A DNA stretch of 64,000 nt from Pseudomonas sp. Bout1 (GCF_034314165.1 NZ_JAVIWK010000001.1:6401001-6465000); one strand, 5' to 3'; positions 9,201-18,008 are shown, counted from the stretch's first letter. A program made the numbers and translations. Notes: generated by a model not told the origin, from the letters alone.

Positions 9201-10091
9201 ATGGATTTCAAGCAACTGCGTTATTTCGTCGCGGTGTATGAAGAGGGCCACGTGGGACGGGCCGCGGAACGTCTGTCGATCTCCCAGCCGGCCTTGTCGC
9301 AACAGATTCGCCAGCTCGAACAGAACCTCGATGTGAACCTGTTCGAACGCAGCAGCAAGCGCCTGCTCCCGACCCTCGCCGCCCACACCTTGTACAACCA
9401 CGCCTTGCCCTTGCTCGACGGCATGCAGCAGGCAGTGGAAGCGCTGCGCAACTTCAAGGGCCAGGCGTTGCGCACTTTGGCCATCGGCGTGCTGCAAACC
9501 GTGCACACCAGCCTGGTGCCACAGATGCTCGAACGGGTGCGCAAGGCCCAACCGCATTTGGTGGTGCAGATCTACGAATTGACCGGCATGGAAATCGAAC
9601 GCCGGCTGCTCAATGGCTCGCTCGACATTGGTATCAGTTACCTGCCGCCGCGCCAGCCCGGGTTGCACGGTGTGCTGCTGTATGAAGATGAACTGAAGGT
9701 GGTCATCCCGTCTGATCACCCGTTGCGGGAATTCAAGAAAGTCTCCTTGAAACAAGCCGCCGAGTTACCGATGTTGCTGCTGGGGGAAGAGTTTCAGGTG
9801 CGGCAGATATGGCAAGGTCAGCTGGCTAACCTGGGCCGACGCCCACAAGTGCAGGCAGAGTTGAATACGATGGTGGGGATTCTCGACAGCCTGCCACACA
9901 CCAAACTGGCGACGGTGCTGCCCGGACGCTCTCAGGATGAACACAACAGCAAGGCGTTGCTGTGGAAGCCGTTGAGCGAACCACGGGTGCCGTTGAAAGT
10001 AGGGTTGGTGTGCCGCGATGTGCAGCGTCAGCAGGCGACGCTGGAATTGTTGCGCACGCTGCTGGAAGACGTGATGAACGCGCCTGTATGA
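9201..10091 (+). CDS. LysR-family transcriptional regulator
   Basis: 296 aa. The N-terminal winged helix-turn-helix starts MDFKQLRYFVAVYEEGHVGRAAERLSISQPALSQQIRQLEQ, typical of LysR proteins. The remainder is the two-lobed LysR_substrate effector domain (residues about 90-290). It diverges from the class-III aminotransferase across a 209-nt gap, the usual layout for a regulator and its target. The HTH is closest in feel to the CynR/CbbR/BenM-like group; the effector is not deducible. A bidirectional terminator follows at 10113-10133. Confidence 0.9.
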   Translation: MDFKQLRYFVAVYEEGHVGRAAERLSISQPALSQQIRQLEQNLDVNLFERSSKRLLPTLAAHTLYNHALPLLDGMQQAVEALRNFKGQALRTLAIGVLQTVHTSLVPQMLERVRKAQPHLVVQIYELTGMEIERRLLNGSLDIGISYLPPRQPGLHGVLLYEDELKVVIPSDHPLREFKKVSLKQAAELPMLLLGEEFQVRQIWQGQLANLGRRPQVQAELNTMVGILDSLPHTKLATVLPGRSQDEHNSKALLWKPLSEPRVPLKVGLVCRDVQRQQATLELLRTLLEDVMNAPV

Positions 10092-10112
10092 CTTTTTCGC
10101 AGGCAAAAGAAA

Positions 10113-10133
10113 ACCCCGCCGAAGCGGGGCTTT
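10113..10133. terminator. Bidirectional terminator between LysR gene and acyl-CoA dehydrogenase
   Basis: CCCCGC (10114-10119) and GCGGGG (10124-10129) form a tight stem with a 4-nt loop. CTTT follows on the plus strand; on the minus strand it is followed by TTTTCTTTT. It lies 22 nt after the LysR stop and can serve the convergent gene ending at 10318. Confidence 0.75.
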
Positions 10134-10317
10134 GCAGACTGTTTCCCTGACATCCATTTCACTCCGCCTTCCTGGCAGAATCCTACGTGTCCGTGTTGTT
10201 GCTTTGCGCTTCCTGCGCGACGTCCATGTGAAGTAGATTATCCGTGGATCCAATTTGGCGATAGAGGACGAATAGCAGCACGTCATGTAAGAGAATGCTT
10301 ACATGCCCTCCAAGCCC

Positions 10318-12096
10318 CTAGAACAGTGCTTCATCCAGCAAAAACAGCGATTCACTACCGGCTTTTACCGAAGCGCTGAGGGACGCGATCCGCGGCAGCA
10401 AGCGGGCAAAGTAGAAGCGCGCAGTGCCCAGCTTGCTGGCATAGAAGTCTTCCTGAGCCTCTTTGCCCAATGCCGCCTTGGCCATCAGTGCCCACATGTA
10501 GGCATAGGCCATGTAGCCGAACGCGTGCAGGTATTCCACGGACGCCGCGCCGATTTCATTCGGATTCGACTTGGCGCGATCGAGCAGCCAGGCGGTCAAC
10601 TCATCCAGATCATCCACCGCCGCGTTCAGCGGCTTGGTGAACTCGGCCAGTTCGGCGCCAGCGGTGCCGGTGAAGTGGCGGATCTCGTCGGCGAACAGCG
10701 TGTAGAACGCCCCGCCACTGCCGACAATCTTGCGTCCCACCAGGTCCAGGGCCTGGATGCCGTTGGTGCCCTCGTAGATCTGGGTGATACGCACATCACG
10801 CACCAGTTGTTCCTGGCCCCATTCACGAATGTAGCCGTGGCCGCCAAAAACCTGCTGGCCGTGCACGGTGGTTTCCAGGCCCAGGTCGGTCAGGAACGCC
10901 TTGGCCACCGGGGTCAGCAGGGCAACCAGGTCGTCCGCACGTTTACGGGCCGTGGCGTCTTCGCTGAACTTGGCGGTATCGAGCTGCATCGCCACATAGG
11001 TGGAGAATGCGCGGCCACCTTCGTTCGAAGCTTTCATGGTCAGCAGCATGCGCCGCACGTCCGGGTGGACGATGATCGGGTCAGCCACCTTGTCCGTGGC
11101 TTTAGGGCCGGTGGGCGAACGGCTTTGCAGGCGGTCGCGGGCATACTCGATGGCGTTCTGATAAGAGCGCTCGCCGGAGGCCAGGCCTTGAATACCAACG
11201 CCCAGGCGCTCGTAGTTCATCATGGTAAACATTGCGGCCAGGCCACGGTTGGGCTCGCCCACCAGGTAGCCCACAGCTTCGTCGAAGTTCATCACGCACG
11301 TCGCGGAAGCCTGGATGCCCATCTTGTGTTCGATGGAGCCACAGGTCACCGGGTTGCGCGCGCCCAGGCTGCCATCGGCATTGACCATGAACTTGGGCAC
11401 CAGGAACAGCGAGATACCCTTGGGGCCCGCCGGCGCGTCCGGCAGCTTGGCCAGCACCAGGTGGATGATGTTGTCGGTGAGGTCGTGCTCGCCGCCGGTG
11501 ATGAAGATCTTGGTACCGCTGATCTTGTAGGATCCGTCTGCCTGAGGCTCGGCCTTGGTGCGGATAATCCCCAGGTCGGTGCCCGCATGCGGTTCGGTCA
11601 GGCACATCGAACCGGCCCACACACCGGAGTACATATTCGGCAGGTAAGTGGCCTTGAGTTCTTCACTAGCGTGGGTGTTGATCGACACGCAGGCGCCAGA
11701 GGTCAGCATCGGGTACAAGCCGAAGGCCAGGCCCGAGGAGTTGATCATCTCTTCAACCTGGGCCGACACGGCCTTGGGCATGCCCATGCCGCCGTAGGCC
11801 GGGTCACCACCTACACCCACCCAACCGCCTTCGGCGTAGGTTGTGTAGGCGGCCTTGAAACCGGCCGGGGTAAAGACTGCACCATTCTCCCAGCGGCAAC
11901 CTTCTTCGTCGCCACCACGACTGAGCGGGGCGACGGTCTTGGAGGTGACTTTGCCGGCTTCCTCGAGGATCGCCTCAACGGTCTCGGCGTCGACGGTATC
12001 CGCCAGCGCGGGCAGTTGGGCCCAGAGCTTGGCCACCTCGAAAACTTCGTTGAGGACGAAGCGCATATCGCGCAGCGGCGCTTTGTAGTCAGCCAT
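10318..12096 (-). CDS. Acyl-CoA dehydrogenase, DmdC/FadE type (paralogue 1)
   Basis: 592 aa, longer than classical 380-aa acyl-CoA dehydrogenases. It has an N-terminal extension ([19 protein letters not shown], AcylCoA_DH_N type), central flavin-binding blocks (MCLTEPHAGTDLG, ISGTKIFITGGEHD), the catalytic-base motif YEGTNGIQALDL and an extra C-terminal domain. The enzyme oxidises acyl-CoA to enoyl-CoA and passes electrons to ETF. This long subfamily includes DmdC (3-methylthiopropionyl-CoA dehydrogenase) and fatty-acid FadE enzymes, so chain preference is uncertain. ACGAGG lies 6 nt before the ATG. It is one of three paralogues in tandem; from memory the P. aeruginosa PA0506-PA0508 region has the same set beside bio genes. 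Confidence 0.9.
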   Translation of the reverse strand: MADYKAPLRDMRFVLNEVFEVAKLWAQLPALADTVDAETVEAILEEAGKVTSKTVAPLSRGGDEEGCRWENGAVFTPAGFKAAYTTYAEGGWVGVGGDPAYGGMGMPKAVSAQVEEMINSSGLAFGLYPMLTSGACVSINTHASEELKATYLPNMYSGVWAGSMCLTEPHAGTDLGIIRTKAEPQADGSYKISGTKIFITGGEHDLTDNIIHLVLAKLPDAPAGPKGISLFLVPKFMVNADGSLGARNPVTCGSIEHKMGIQASATCVMNFDEAVGYLVGEPNRGLAAMFTMMNYERLGVGIQGLASGERSYQNAIEYARDRLQSRSPTGPKATDKVADPIIVHPDVRRMLLTMKASNEGGRAFSTYVAMQLDTAKFSEDATARKRADDLVALLTPVAKAFLTDLGLETTVHGQQVFGGHGYIREWGQEQLVRDVRITQIYEGTNGIQALDLVGRKIVGSGGAFYTLFADEIRHFTGTAGAELAEFTKPLNAAVDDLDELTAWLLDRAKSNPNEIGAASVEYLHAFGYMAYAYMWALMAKAALGKEAQEDFYASKLGTARFYFARLLPRIASLSASVKAGSESLFLLDEALF

Positions 12097-12218
12097 GGCA
12101 AACCTCGTGAGAACTTTAAAGTGATTCGGGCAGTGTCGGTTTTACAGACCCCGAGTGTACCCGAACAACTTTTGAGACACATAGGGTCTGATCGTGACCA
12201 ATTGGTATTTTACAGTCA

Positions 12219-14003
12219 TTAAAGCGCAAACAGCTCCGCCGGCAGACTCATCAGGCACTCACTCCCCGCCTCCACCGCCGCCCGATGGGTGGCCGTGCGT
12301 GGCAACAGGCGCTTGAAGTAGAACTCGCAGGTGGCCAGCTTGGCCCGGTTGTAACCGGCATCACCGCGGGTGCTGTCCAACTGTTGTTGTGCCACCAACG
12401 CCATGCGCAGCCACAGGTAGGCCAGGATGATGTAACCGCTGTACATCAGGTAATCCGACGCTGCGGCACCGACTTCGTCCGGGTTTTTCATGGCGGCCAT
12501 GCCGACCTTTACCGTCAATTCGCCCCACTGCTGGTTCAACTCGTTGAGCTGCGCCACGTGGGCCTTGAGTTGTGGATGTTCGGCGTTGGCTGCGCAGAAC
12601 TTATGGACGATTTTGGTAAAGCCGCGCAGCAACTTGCCCTGGCTGCCGAGTACTTTTCGCCCAAGCAAGTCCAGCGCCTGGATGCCATTGGTACCTTCAT
12701 AAATCGGCGCAATCCGGCAATCGCGAACCAGTTGTTCCATGCCCCATTCACGAATGAAACCATGGCCGCCGAACACCTGCATGCCGTGGTTGGTCACCTC
12801 CAGCCCGGTCTCGGTCATAAAGGCTTTGCAGATCGGTGTTAGGAAGGCCAACAGGTCTTCGGCCTCCTGGCGCTGCCCCTCATCCGTACTCAAGTGCGCG
12901 GCATCGAGCAACTGTGCCGAGAAGTAGGTCAGTGCCCGGTTGCCTTCGTTGAAGGCTTTCATGGTCAACAACATGCGCCGCACATCCGGGTGGACGATGA
13001 TCGGGTCGGCGGCTTTTTCCGGAGCCTTGGCACCCGTCAGCGAGCGCATCTGCAAGCGGTCGTTGGCGTATTTGATCGCGCCCTGGAAGCTCGCTTCACC
13101 CAGGCAAAGGCCCTGCATCCCGGTACCCAGCCGCGCATGGTTCATCATGGTGAACATGCAGTTGAGGCCTTTGTTCGCCTCACCGATCAAAAAGCCCCGT
13201 GCGCCATCGAAGTTCAGCACACACGTGGCCGACGCCTTGATGCCCATCTTGTGCTCGATGGCGCCACAGCTCATCGCGTTGCGCTCACCGGAGTCGGCGT
13301 GGAATTTAGGCACGATAAACAGCGAAATACCCTTGGTCCCGGCCGGTGCGTCCGGCAGCTTGGCCAGCACCAGGTGGATGATGTTTTCACTCATGTCGTG
13401 CTCGCCGGCCGAGATGAATATCTTGCTGCCGGTGATGGCGTAGCTACCGTCTGCCTGAGGCACGGCGCGGGTTTTGATCAGCCCCAGGTCGGTGCCGCAA
13501 TGGGCTTCGGTCAGGCACATGGTGCCGGTCCACTGGCCGGCGGTGAGTTTGCCCAGGTAGGTGGTTTTCTGCTCCTCGGTGCCGTGGGCGTGGATCGCCG
13601 ACATCGCACCGTGGGTCAGCCCGGGGTACATGCCCCAGGATGTGTTGCTCGAAGAAATCATCTCCGCGAGCACCAGGCCCAGGGACATGGGCAAGCCTTG
13701 CCCGCCGTAGGCCGGGTCTGCCGCCAAACCGTGCCAGCCGCCTTCCACATACTGGGCAAAGGCTTCCTTGAAGCCCTTGGGCGTGGTCACCACACCGTTG
13801 TCGAAGTGGCATCCTTCTTCATCGCCGGAGCGGTTCAACGGTGCCAAGACGTTCTCGCAAAACTTCGCGCCTTCTTCGAGGATTGCGCCAACCATGTCCG
13901 GGCTGGCGTCGGTGGCACCCAGCGCTGCGTAGTGGCCGTGGAAATCAAAGACGTGATCGATCAAAAAGCGCATGTCGCGCAAGGGAGCTTTATAGTCAGG
14001 CAT
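12219..14003 (-). CDS. Acyl-CoA dehydrogenase, DmdC/FadE type (paralogue 2)
   Basis: 594 aa from the ATG at 14003, which has GGAG 9 nt upstream and begins [11 protein letters not shown] exactly like its paralogue; a further in-frame start at 14060 would add 19 atypical residues. Domains are as in the neighbour: N-terminal helix domain, [27 protein letters not shown] and catalytic [14 protein letters not shown]. The flavoprotein performs alpha,beta-oxidation of acyl-CoA. It ends 122 nt before the start of paralogue 1. That gap contains the small palindrome ACCAATTGGT (12197-12206) and room for a separate promoter. Confidence 0.9.
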   Translation of the reverse strand: MPDYKAPLRDMRFLIDHVFDFHGHYAALGATDASPDMVGAILEEGAKFCENVLAPLNRSGDEEGCHFDNGVVTTPKGFKEAFAQYVEGGWHGLAADPAYGGQGLPMSLGLVLAEMISSSNTSWGMYPGLTHGAMSAIHAHGTEEQKTTYLGKLTAGQWTGTMCLTEAHCGTDLGLIKTRAVPQADGSYAITGSKIFISAGEHDMSENIIHLVLAKLPDAPAGTKGISLFIVPKFHADSGERNAMSCGAIEHKMGIKASATCVLNFDGARGFLIGEANKGLNCMFTMMNHARLGTGMQGLCLGEASFQGAIKYANDRLQMRSLTGAKAPEKAADPIIVHPDVRRMLLTMKAFNEGNRALTYFSAQLLDAAHLSTDEGQRQEAEDLLAFLTPICKAFMTETGLEVTNHGMQVFGGHGFIREWGMEQLVRDCRIAPIYEGTNGIQALDLLGRKVLGSQGKLLRGFTKIVHKFCAANAEHPQLKAHVAQLNELNQQWGELTVKVGMAAMKNPDEVGAAASDYLMYSGYIILAYLWLRMALVAQQQLDSTRGDAGYNRAKLATCEFYFKRLLPRTATHRAAVEAGSECLMSLPAELFAL

Positions 14004-14093
14004 GGCAATGTCTCCGGCAGCAGATGCCTTCAACCTACTGCCGCAGGGCCCACCGGACAATCACTGTAGGGCCGCTGAATACACCACCATCAC

Positions 14094-15383
14094 TCAACCG
14101 GCAGCAGTGTCCATACGCACCGCGCCCCGCCGGCTTTGCCCAGCGGCCACCACACAGTTACGCCCGGCGCCCTTGGCGCTGTACAGCGCCTGGTCGGCAG
14201 ACTTGAGCACTTCTTCGGGCGTGCGCTGCTCGGCCTGGCGCTCGGCCACGCCAATGCTGACGGTCACCGACACACTGGAAGCGCCATTGCCTACACGACG
14301 TTGCCGGCCCTGCTGGTCGTCGTGGGGGCGATCGGGGTTACGCAATTTGATGTCGTAGTTGGCGATGATTTCGCGGATATCTTCCAGGTGCGGCAGGCAT
14401 TCATCCAGGGTCTTGCCGGCGAACACCACGGCAAACTCTTCACCGCCATACCGGTAAGCCCGGCCGCCGCCGTTGACCTTGGACAGCTTGCTGGCCACCA
14501 GGCGCAACACCTGGTCGCCCACGTCGTGGCCGTGGGTATCGTTGAAACGCTTGAAGTGATCGACGTCGCCCATGGCCAGCACATAGTTGCGCCCCAGGCG
14601 TTGCATGCGCTCATTGAGCGCGCGGCGCCCCGGCAGGCCGGTCAGCTCGTCACGGAAGGCCATTTGATAAGCCTCATGCGCCACACCGGCGGCAATCATC
14701 AGCATCACCTGGCTGCACATGATGTTCAGCGTGAACGGCAGGATGAACGTCTGTGGCAACATCCAGAACAACCCCAGCAGCCCTACCAGTTGTGCCGCGT
14801 GCAGCGGCCTTGGCTGATACCAGTACTGCGCGGCCAGGGTGACAAAACCAATCAGGAACATCGGGTAGGACAGCTGGATCAGGCTCATCCACCGGCCATG
14901 CAAGGCGGGCCAGCGAATCTCCGCCAACCAGCTTAACAACGCCTGGGGAAAACTTTGCTCAAGGGCCAAGGCCACGCTGCCTATTGCGAACAGCACCGCG
15001 CAACGTGCGACGAAATCGCGAAACAGGTGGGTTTTTTCCTGCCAGACCGCATAGATGCCGAACAGCAGCGGCAACAACAGGCAACACAGGTGGAACACCA
15101 CGGCGGCGTCTTCCCGGACACTCCCGTGGTCGCGGTAGTAATCGGTCTGGGTATCCAGCAGGAAATAGACCACGTAGACCGTGAGCATCAGGAACAGCTC
15201 GCGCTGGCGGCGGTAGACCGCGCAGTACGAGCCGCCCAGCAGCAACACCAGGGTCGGCAGCACGTTGAACAGCGAGGTGAAGAACACATTGAGATCCTTC
15301 ACGTACGCAGCCGAGAGCCCCGCCAGCAGCAACAGCAGTGAAGGTAAAAAATGACTGAAACGTACAGCAGACGCGCGCGACAA
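14094..15383 (-). CDS. Membrane-bound GGDEF diguanylate cyclase
   Basis: 429 aa. Residues about 10-235 contain seven or so hydrophobic helices forming a membrane sensor of no recognised type. The GGDEF domain follows, with RDELTGLPGRRALNERM, GDVDHFKRFNDTHGHDVGD and the intact signature GGEEF at 313-317, so it should make c-di-GMP. The inhibitory I-site RxxD expected 9-6 residues before GGEEF reads NGGG, so product inhibition is probably absent. The start is a TTG at 15383, supported by GGAG 8 nt upstream; the next ATG is at residue 66, inside the membrane domain. It lies between two acyl-CoA dehydrogenase paralogues and has a consensus CRP/Vfr-type site 69-84 nt upstream. Confidence 0.9.
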   Translation of the reverse strand: MSRASAVRFSHFLPSLLLLLAGLSAAYVKDLNVFFTSLFNVLPTLVLLLGGSYCAVYRRQRELFLMLTVYVVYFLLDTQTDYYRDHGSVREDAAVVFHLCCLLLPLLFGIYAVWQEKTHLFRDFVARCAVLFAIGSVALALEQSFPQALLSWLAEIRWPALHGRWMSLIQLSYPMFLIGFVTLAAQYWYQPRPLHAAQLVGLLGLFWMLPQTFILPFTLNIMCSQVMLMIAAGVAHEAYQMAFRDELTGLPGRRALNERMQRLGRNYVLAMGDVDHFKRFNDTHGHDVGDQVLRLVASKLSKVNGGGRAYRYGGEEFAVVFAGKTLDECLPHLEDIREIIANYDIKLRNPDRPHDDQQGRQRRVGNGASSVSVTVSIGVAERQAEQRTPEEVLKSADQALYSAKGAGRNCVVAAGQSRRGAVRMDTAAG

Positions 15384-15450
15384 GGGTAAAGCTCCGACCC
15401 ACTAAAAAAGATGGCACAGTGCCTTCACTGATCACAGTTAAGCACATTCG

Positions 15451-15468
15451 ATGTGATGCGTATCACAT
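15451..15468 (-). promoter_or_regulatory. Candidate CRP/Vfr binding site upstream of the diguanylate cyclase
   Basis: ATGTGA-TGCGTA-TCACAT. Both half-sites TGTGA and TCACA match the CRP/Vfr consensus exactly with the right 6-nt spacer. It lies 68-85 nt upstream of the TTG start at 15383, on the promoter side of the GGDEF gene. Confidence 0.7.
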
Positions 15469-15532
15469 TGCCATCACTTTAACGGCCGCACGGCGCAATC
15501 CCTGAGTGCGGTACTGTGGTTTTTTATCGCGC

Positions 15533-15570
15533 AAAAAAAAACCGCCGCTCCCGAAGGCGCGGCGGCTTTT
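15533..15570. terminator. Terminator after acyl-CoA dehydrogenase paralogue 3
   Basis: CCGCCGC (15542-15548) and GCGGCGG (15559-15565) form the stem. On the minus strand a run of nine T (15533-15541) follows, placing a strong terminator just after the stop at 15590. On the plus strand only CTTTT follows. Confidence 0.85.
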
Positions 15571-15589
15571 GCAGTGAACCCGCCGAGGC

Positions 15590-17395
15590 TTAGTAGCCCA
15601 GGTCGAAGTTCTCTTCTTTCATGTCCATCAGGTTGTTGGCGCCCGACAGCATGGTTGCAACGTGGGTGCGGGTACGCGGCAGGATGCGCTGGAAGTAGAA
15701 GCGCGCAGTCTGCAGCTTGGCGGTGTAGAAGCCTTCTTCGGTGGTGCCGGCAGCCAGTTTCTCGGCGGCCAGGCGGGCCATGTCGGCCCAGAAGTACGCC
15801 AGGCAGGCGTAGCCGGAGTACATCAGGTAATCCACCGAAGCGGCACCGACTTCTTCACGGTCCTTCATGGCCGCCATGCCGACCTTCATGGTCAACTCGC
15901 CCCACTCTTTGTTCAGTGCAGCCAACGGTGCAACGAACTCTTGCACGGCTTCGTTACCTTCGTTGGCCTGGCAGAACTTGTGGACGATCTTGGTAAAGCC
16001 TTTCAGCGCTTCGCCTTGGGTCATCAACACTTTACGGCCCAGCAGGTCCAAGGCCTGGATGCCGGTGGTGCCTTCGTACAGCATCGAAATGCGGCTGTCG
16101 CGAACGTTCTGCTCCATGCCCCACTCAGCGATGAAGCCGTGACCGCCGTAGATTTGCACGCCGTGGTTGGCGGACTCAAAACCGACTTCGGTCATGAACG
16201 CCTTGGCGATCGGGGTCATGAACGCCAGCAGTGCGTCAGCCTGTTTCTTGGCTTCGTCGTCGGTGCCGTACTTGACCACGTCAACCTGCTTGGCGGTGAA
16301 GTACACCATTGCGCGGTTGCCTTCGGCGAAGGCTTTCATGGTCAGCAGCATGCGGCGCACGTCGGGGTGCACGATGATCGGGTCGGCGGCCTTGTCCGGC
16401 GCTTTCGGGCCAGTCAGCGAACGCATTTGCAGGCGGTCACGGGCATATTTGAGGCCGCCCTGGAAGCCGATTTCGGCGTGGGACAGGCCTTGCAGCGCGG
16501 TGCCCAAGCGAGCGGTGTTCATAAAGGTGAACATGCAGTTCAGGCCTTTGTTCGCCGGGCCAATCAGGAAACCAGTGGCCGCGTCGAAGTTCATCACGCA
16601 GGTGGCGTTGCCGTGGATGCCCATCTTGTGTTCCAGGGAACCACACGACACTGCGTTGCGCTCACCAATTGCACCGTCTGCGTTGGGTACGAACTTTGGA
16701 ACGATGAACAGCGAAATGCCTTTGGTGCCAGCCGGTGCGTCCGGCAGGCGGGCCAGCACGATGTGGACGATGTTGTCGGCCATGTCGTGTTCACCGGCCG
16801 AGATGAAGATCTTGGTGCCCGAAACCTTGTAGGAACCATCAGCCTGAGGCTCGGCCTTGGTACGCAGCATGCCCAGGTCGGTGCCGCAGTGCGGCTCGGT
16901 GAGGCACATGGTGCCGGTCCACTCGCCCGACACCAGTTTGGTCAGGTAAGCGTCCTGCTGTTCCGGGGTGCCGTGCTCGGAAATGGTGTTCATCGCGCCA
17001 TGGGACAGGCCCGGGTACATGCCCCACGACCAGTTGGCTTCGCCGACCATTTCGCTGACCGCCAGGCCCAGGGATTCCGGCAGGCCTTGGCCGCCGTGCG
17101 CCACATCGTGCGCCAGGCTCGGCCAGCCGCCTTCAACGAACTGTTTGTAGGCTTCCTTGAAACCGGTAGGGGTCTTAACGCCCGACTCGCTCCAGGTGCA
17201 ACCTTCGATGTCACCCACGCGGTTCAGCGGTGCCAGTACCTGCTCACAGAACTTGGCGCCTTCTTCGAGAATGGCGTCAACCATGTCCGGGGTAGCGTCC
17301 TGGCAAGCCGGCAGGCTCTGATAATGCGCTTCATAGCCAAGCAGTTCGTCACGAACGAAGCGAATATCACGCAAGGGGGCCTTGTAGTCAGGCAT
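15590..17395 (-). CDS. Acyl-CoA dehydrogenase, DmdC/FadE type (paralogue 3)
   Basis: 601 aa from the ATG at 17395 ([13 protein letters not shown]), matching its paralogues; an upstream in-frame start at 17458 would run through the putative operator. Motifs: [31 protein letters not shown] and catalytic [15 protein letters not shown], then the C-terminal extra domain. Role as for the two paralogues, with electrons going to ETF. It has its own terminator (15533-15570). Upstream, at 17455-17482, are two overlapping PsrA-like sites, so it is the copy most likely induced by long-chain fatty acids. From memory the P. aeruginosa PsrA regulon includes PA0506, a syntenic acyl-CoA dehydrogenase. Confidence 0.9.
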   Translation of the reverse strand: MPDYKAPLRDIRFVRDELLGYEAHYQSLPACQDATPDMVDAILEEGAKFCEQVLAPLNRVGDIEGCTWSESGVKTPTGFKEAYKQFVEGGWPSLAHDVAHGGQGLPESLGLAVSEMVGEANWSWGMYPGLSHGAMNTISEHGTPEQQDAYLTKLVSGEWTGTMCLTEPHCGTDLGMLRTKAEPQADGSYKVSGTKIFISAGEHDMADNIVHIVLARLPDAPAGTKGISLFIVPKFVPNADGAIGERNAVSCGSLEHKMGIHGNATCVMNFDAATGFLIGPANKGLNCMFTFMNTARLGTALQGLSHAEIGFQGGLKYARDRLQMRSLTGPKAPDKAADPIIVHPDVRRMLLTMKAFAEGNRAMVYFTAKQVDVVKYGTDDEAKKQADALLAFMTPIAKAFMTEVGFESANHGVQIYGGHGFIAEWGMEQNVRDSRISMLYEGTTGIQALDLLGRKVLMTQGEALKGFTKIVHKFCQANEGNEAVQEFVAPLAALNKEWGELTMKVGMAAMKDREEVGAASVDYLMYSGYACLAYFWADMARLAAEKLAAGTTEEGFYTAKLQTARFYFQRILPRTRTHVATMLSGANNLMDMKEENFDLGY

Positions 17396-17454
17396 AGCGA
17401 TAAACCTCTGCTGATGTATCTGGGATGAACAACCGCGTGGATGTGTTGTGGCGG

Positions 17455-17482
17455 TCAAACAGTTGTTTGAAACATACGTTTA
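17455..17482 (-). promoter_or_regulatory. Tandem PsrA-like operator upstream of acyl-CoA dehydrogenase 3
   Basis: CAAAC-AGTT-GTTTG (17456-17469) fits the published PsrA pattern (C/G)AAAC-N(2-4)-GTTT(G/C) exactly and extends to a 7-2-7 palindrome. A second, overlapping copy GAAAC-ATAC-GTTTA (17469-17482) misses one base. The pair is 60-87 nt upstream of the ATG at 17395. Confidence 0.7.
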
Positions 17483-17619
17483 CGACCAATCCTTGTCAAG
17501 CGTCGCGCAAATGCCGTTTGTCATGACGCAGGTCAACGTCAGGCACGGCGAGGCCTGCAGCGAAACGCCGCATGGGGTTGAAAGGGTTTAGAAAGAATTG
17601 AGGGTGACGGGGATCAGAG

Positions 17620-17702
17620 TGGGAGCTGGCTTGCCTGCGATGCAGGCGCCACGGTGCTTCAGGAGGATTGGGGCGACGCTATCGCAGGCAAGCCAGCTTC
17701 CA
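17620..17702. repeat. REP inverted pair (REPIN-like)
   Basis: Arms 17620-17641 and 17681-17702 are 22 nt each with one mismatch, built on TGGGAGCTGGCTTGCC, separated by 39 nt. It sits 24 nt past the stop of the gene ending at 17727. Confidence 0.85.
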
Positions 17703-17726
17703 CAGAGAAGCTGGCGAGCGCAATTT

Positions 17727-18008
17727 TCAAGCGTAGGTATCGATCAACGTACCGAGCATTTCGTCGGAAGCCTTGGCCACTTTGGCGCCCAGTTCTACCT
17801 GGAACTTGCCTTGGGCCATCTCGACCATATTGCTCGCCGAGTTGCTTGCCTGATTGGCGTCTACCGAACGCAGACGATCATTTTGCGCGTCCGAAGGCTG
17901 GGTAGTGGCGGCGCTGGCGATCTTGCCGGCGGCCTGGTCGACACGGTTCTGCCCGGTCTGAATCGCGCTCAGGCCCGAGTAAAACGCACTGCTACCAGAG
18001 ATTTCCAT
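17727..18008 (-). CDS. 93-aa protein resembling the fused ends of a flagellar rod/hook protein
   Basis: Not identified with a named family. The N-terminus SGLSAIQTGQNRVDQAAGKIA follows the pattern of axial flagellar proteins (FlgB/C/E/F/G: a SGL.A.Q.RLD...NNIAN helix). The C-terminus NMVEMAQGKFQVELGAKVAKASDEMLGTLIDTY follows their C-terminal helix (N.V.mi..qR.Y..N.K.i...d.ML.tLi). The central domains that make up most rod/hook proteins are missing; only about 30 residues join the two helices. There is no signal peptide and no cysteine. It is transcribed toward the acyl-CoA dehydrogenases and follows bioD by 107 nt. From memory, P. aeruginosa has a hypothetical gene at the same position after bioD (PA0505). 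A role in flagella is inference only. Confidence 0.75.
   Translation of the reverse strand: MEISGSSAFYSGLSAIQTGQNRVDQAAGKIASAATTQPSDAQNDRLRSVDANQASNSASNMVEMAQGKFQVELGAKVAKASDEMLGTLIDTYA

Larger units (their letters stand above)
17396..17726. other. 331-nt gap between acyl-CoA dehydrogenase 3 and the mini-rod protein gene
   Basis: No gene is supported here. It contains the acyl-CoA dehydrogenase promoter with the PsrA-like sites (17455-17482) and a REP pair (17620-17702) just downstream of the gene ending at 17727. Confidence 0.7.

Noticed and set aside
10303..12222. Long open frame (639 codons) on the plus strand opposite acyl-CoA dehydrogenase 1
   Set aside because: It is an antisense shadow. 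High-GC codon bias leaves the opposite frame open; the translated product is His/Gly/Val/Gln-rich with no domain, and the minus-strand gene is fully conserved.
15662..17428. Long open frame (588 codons) on the plus strand opposite acyl-CoA dehydrogenase 3
   Set aside because: Same reason: composition typical of antisense frames, no ribosome site, and the real gene with terminator and operator lies on the minus strand.
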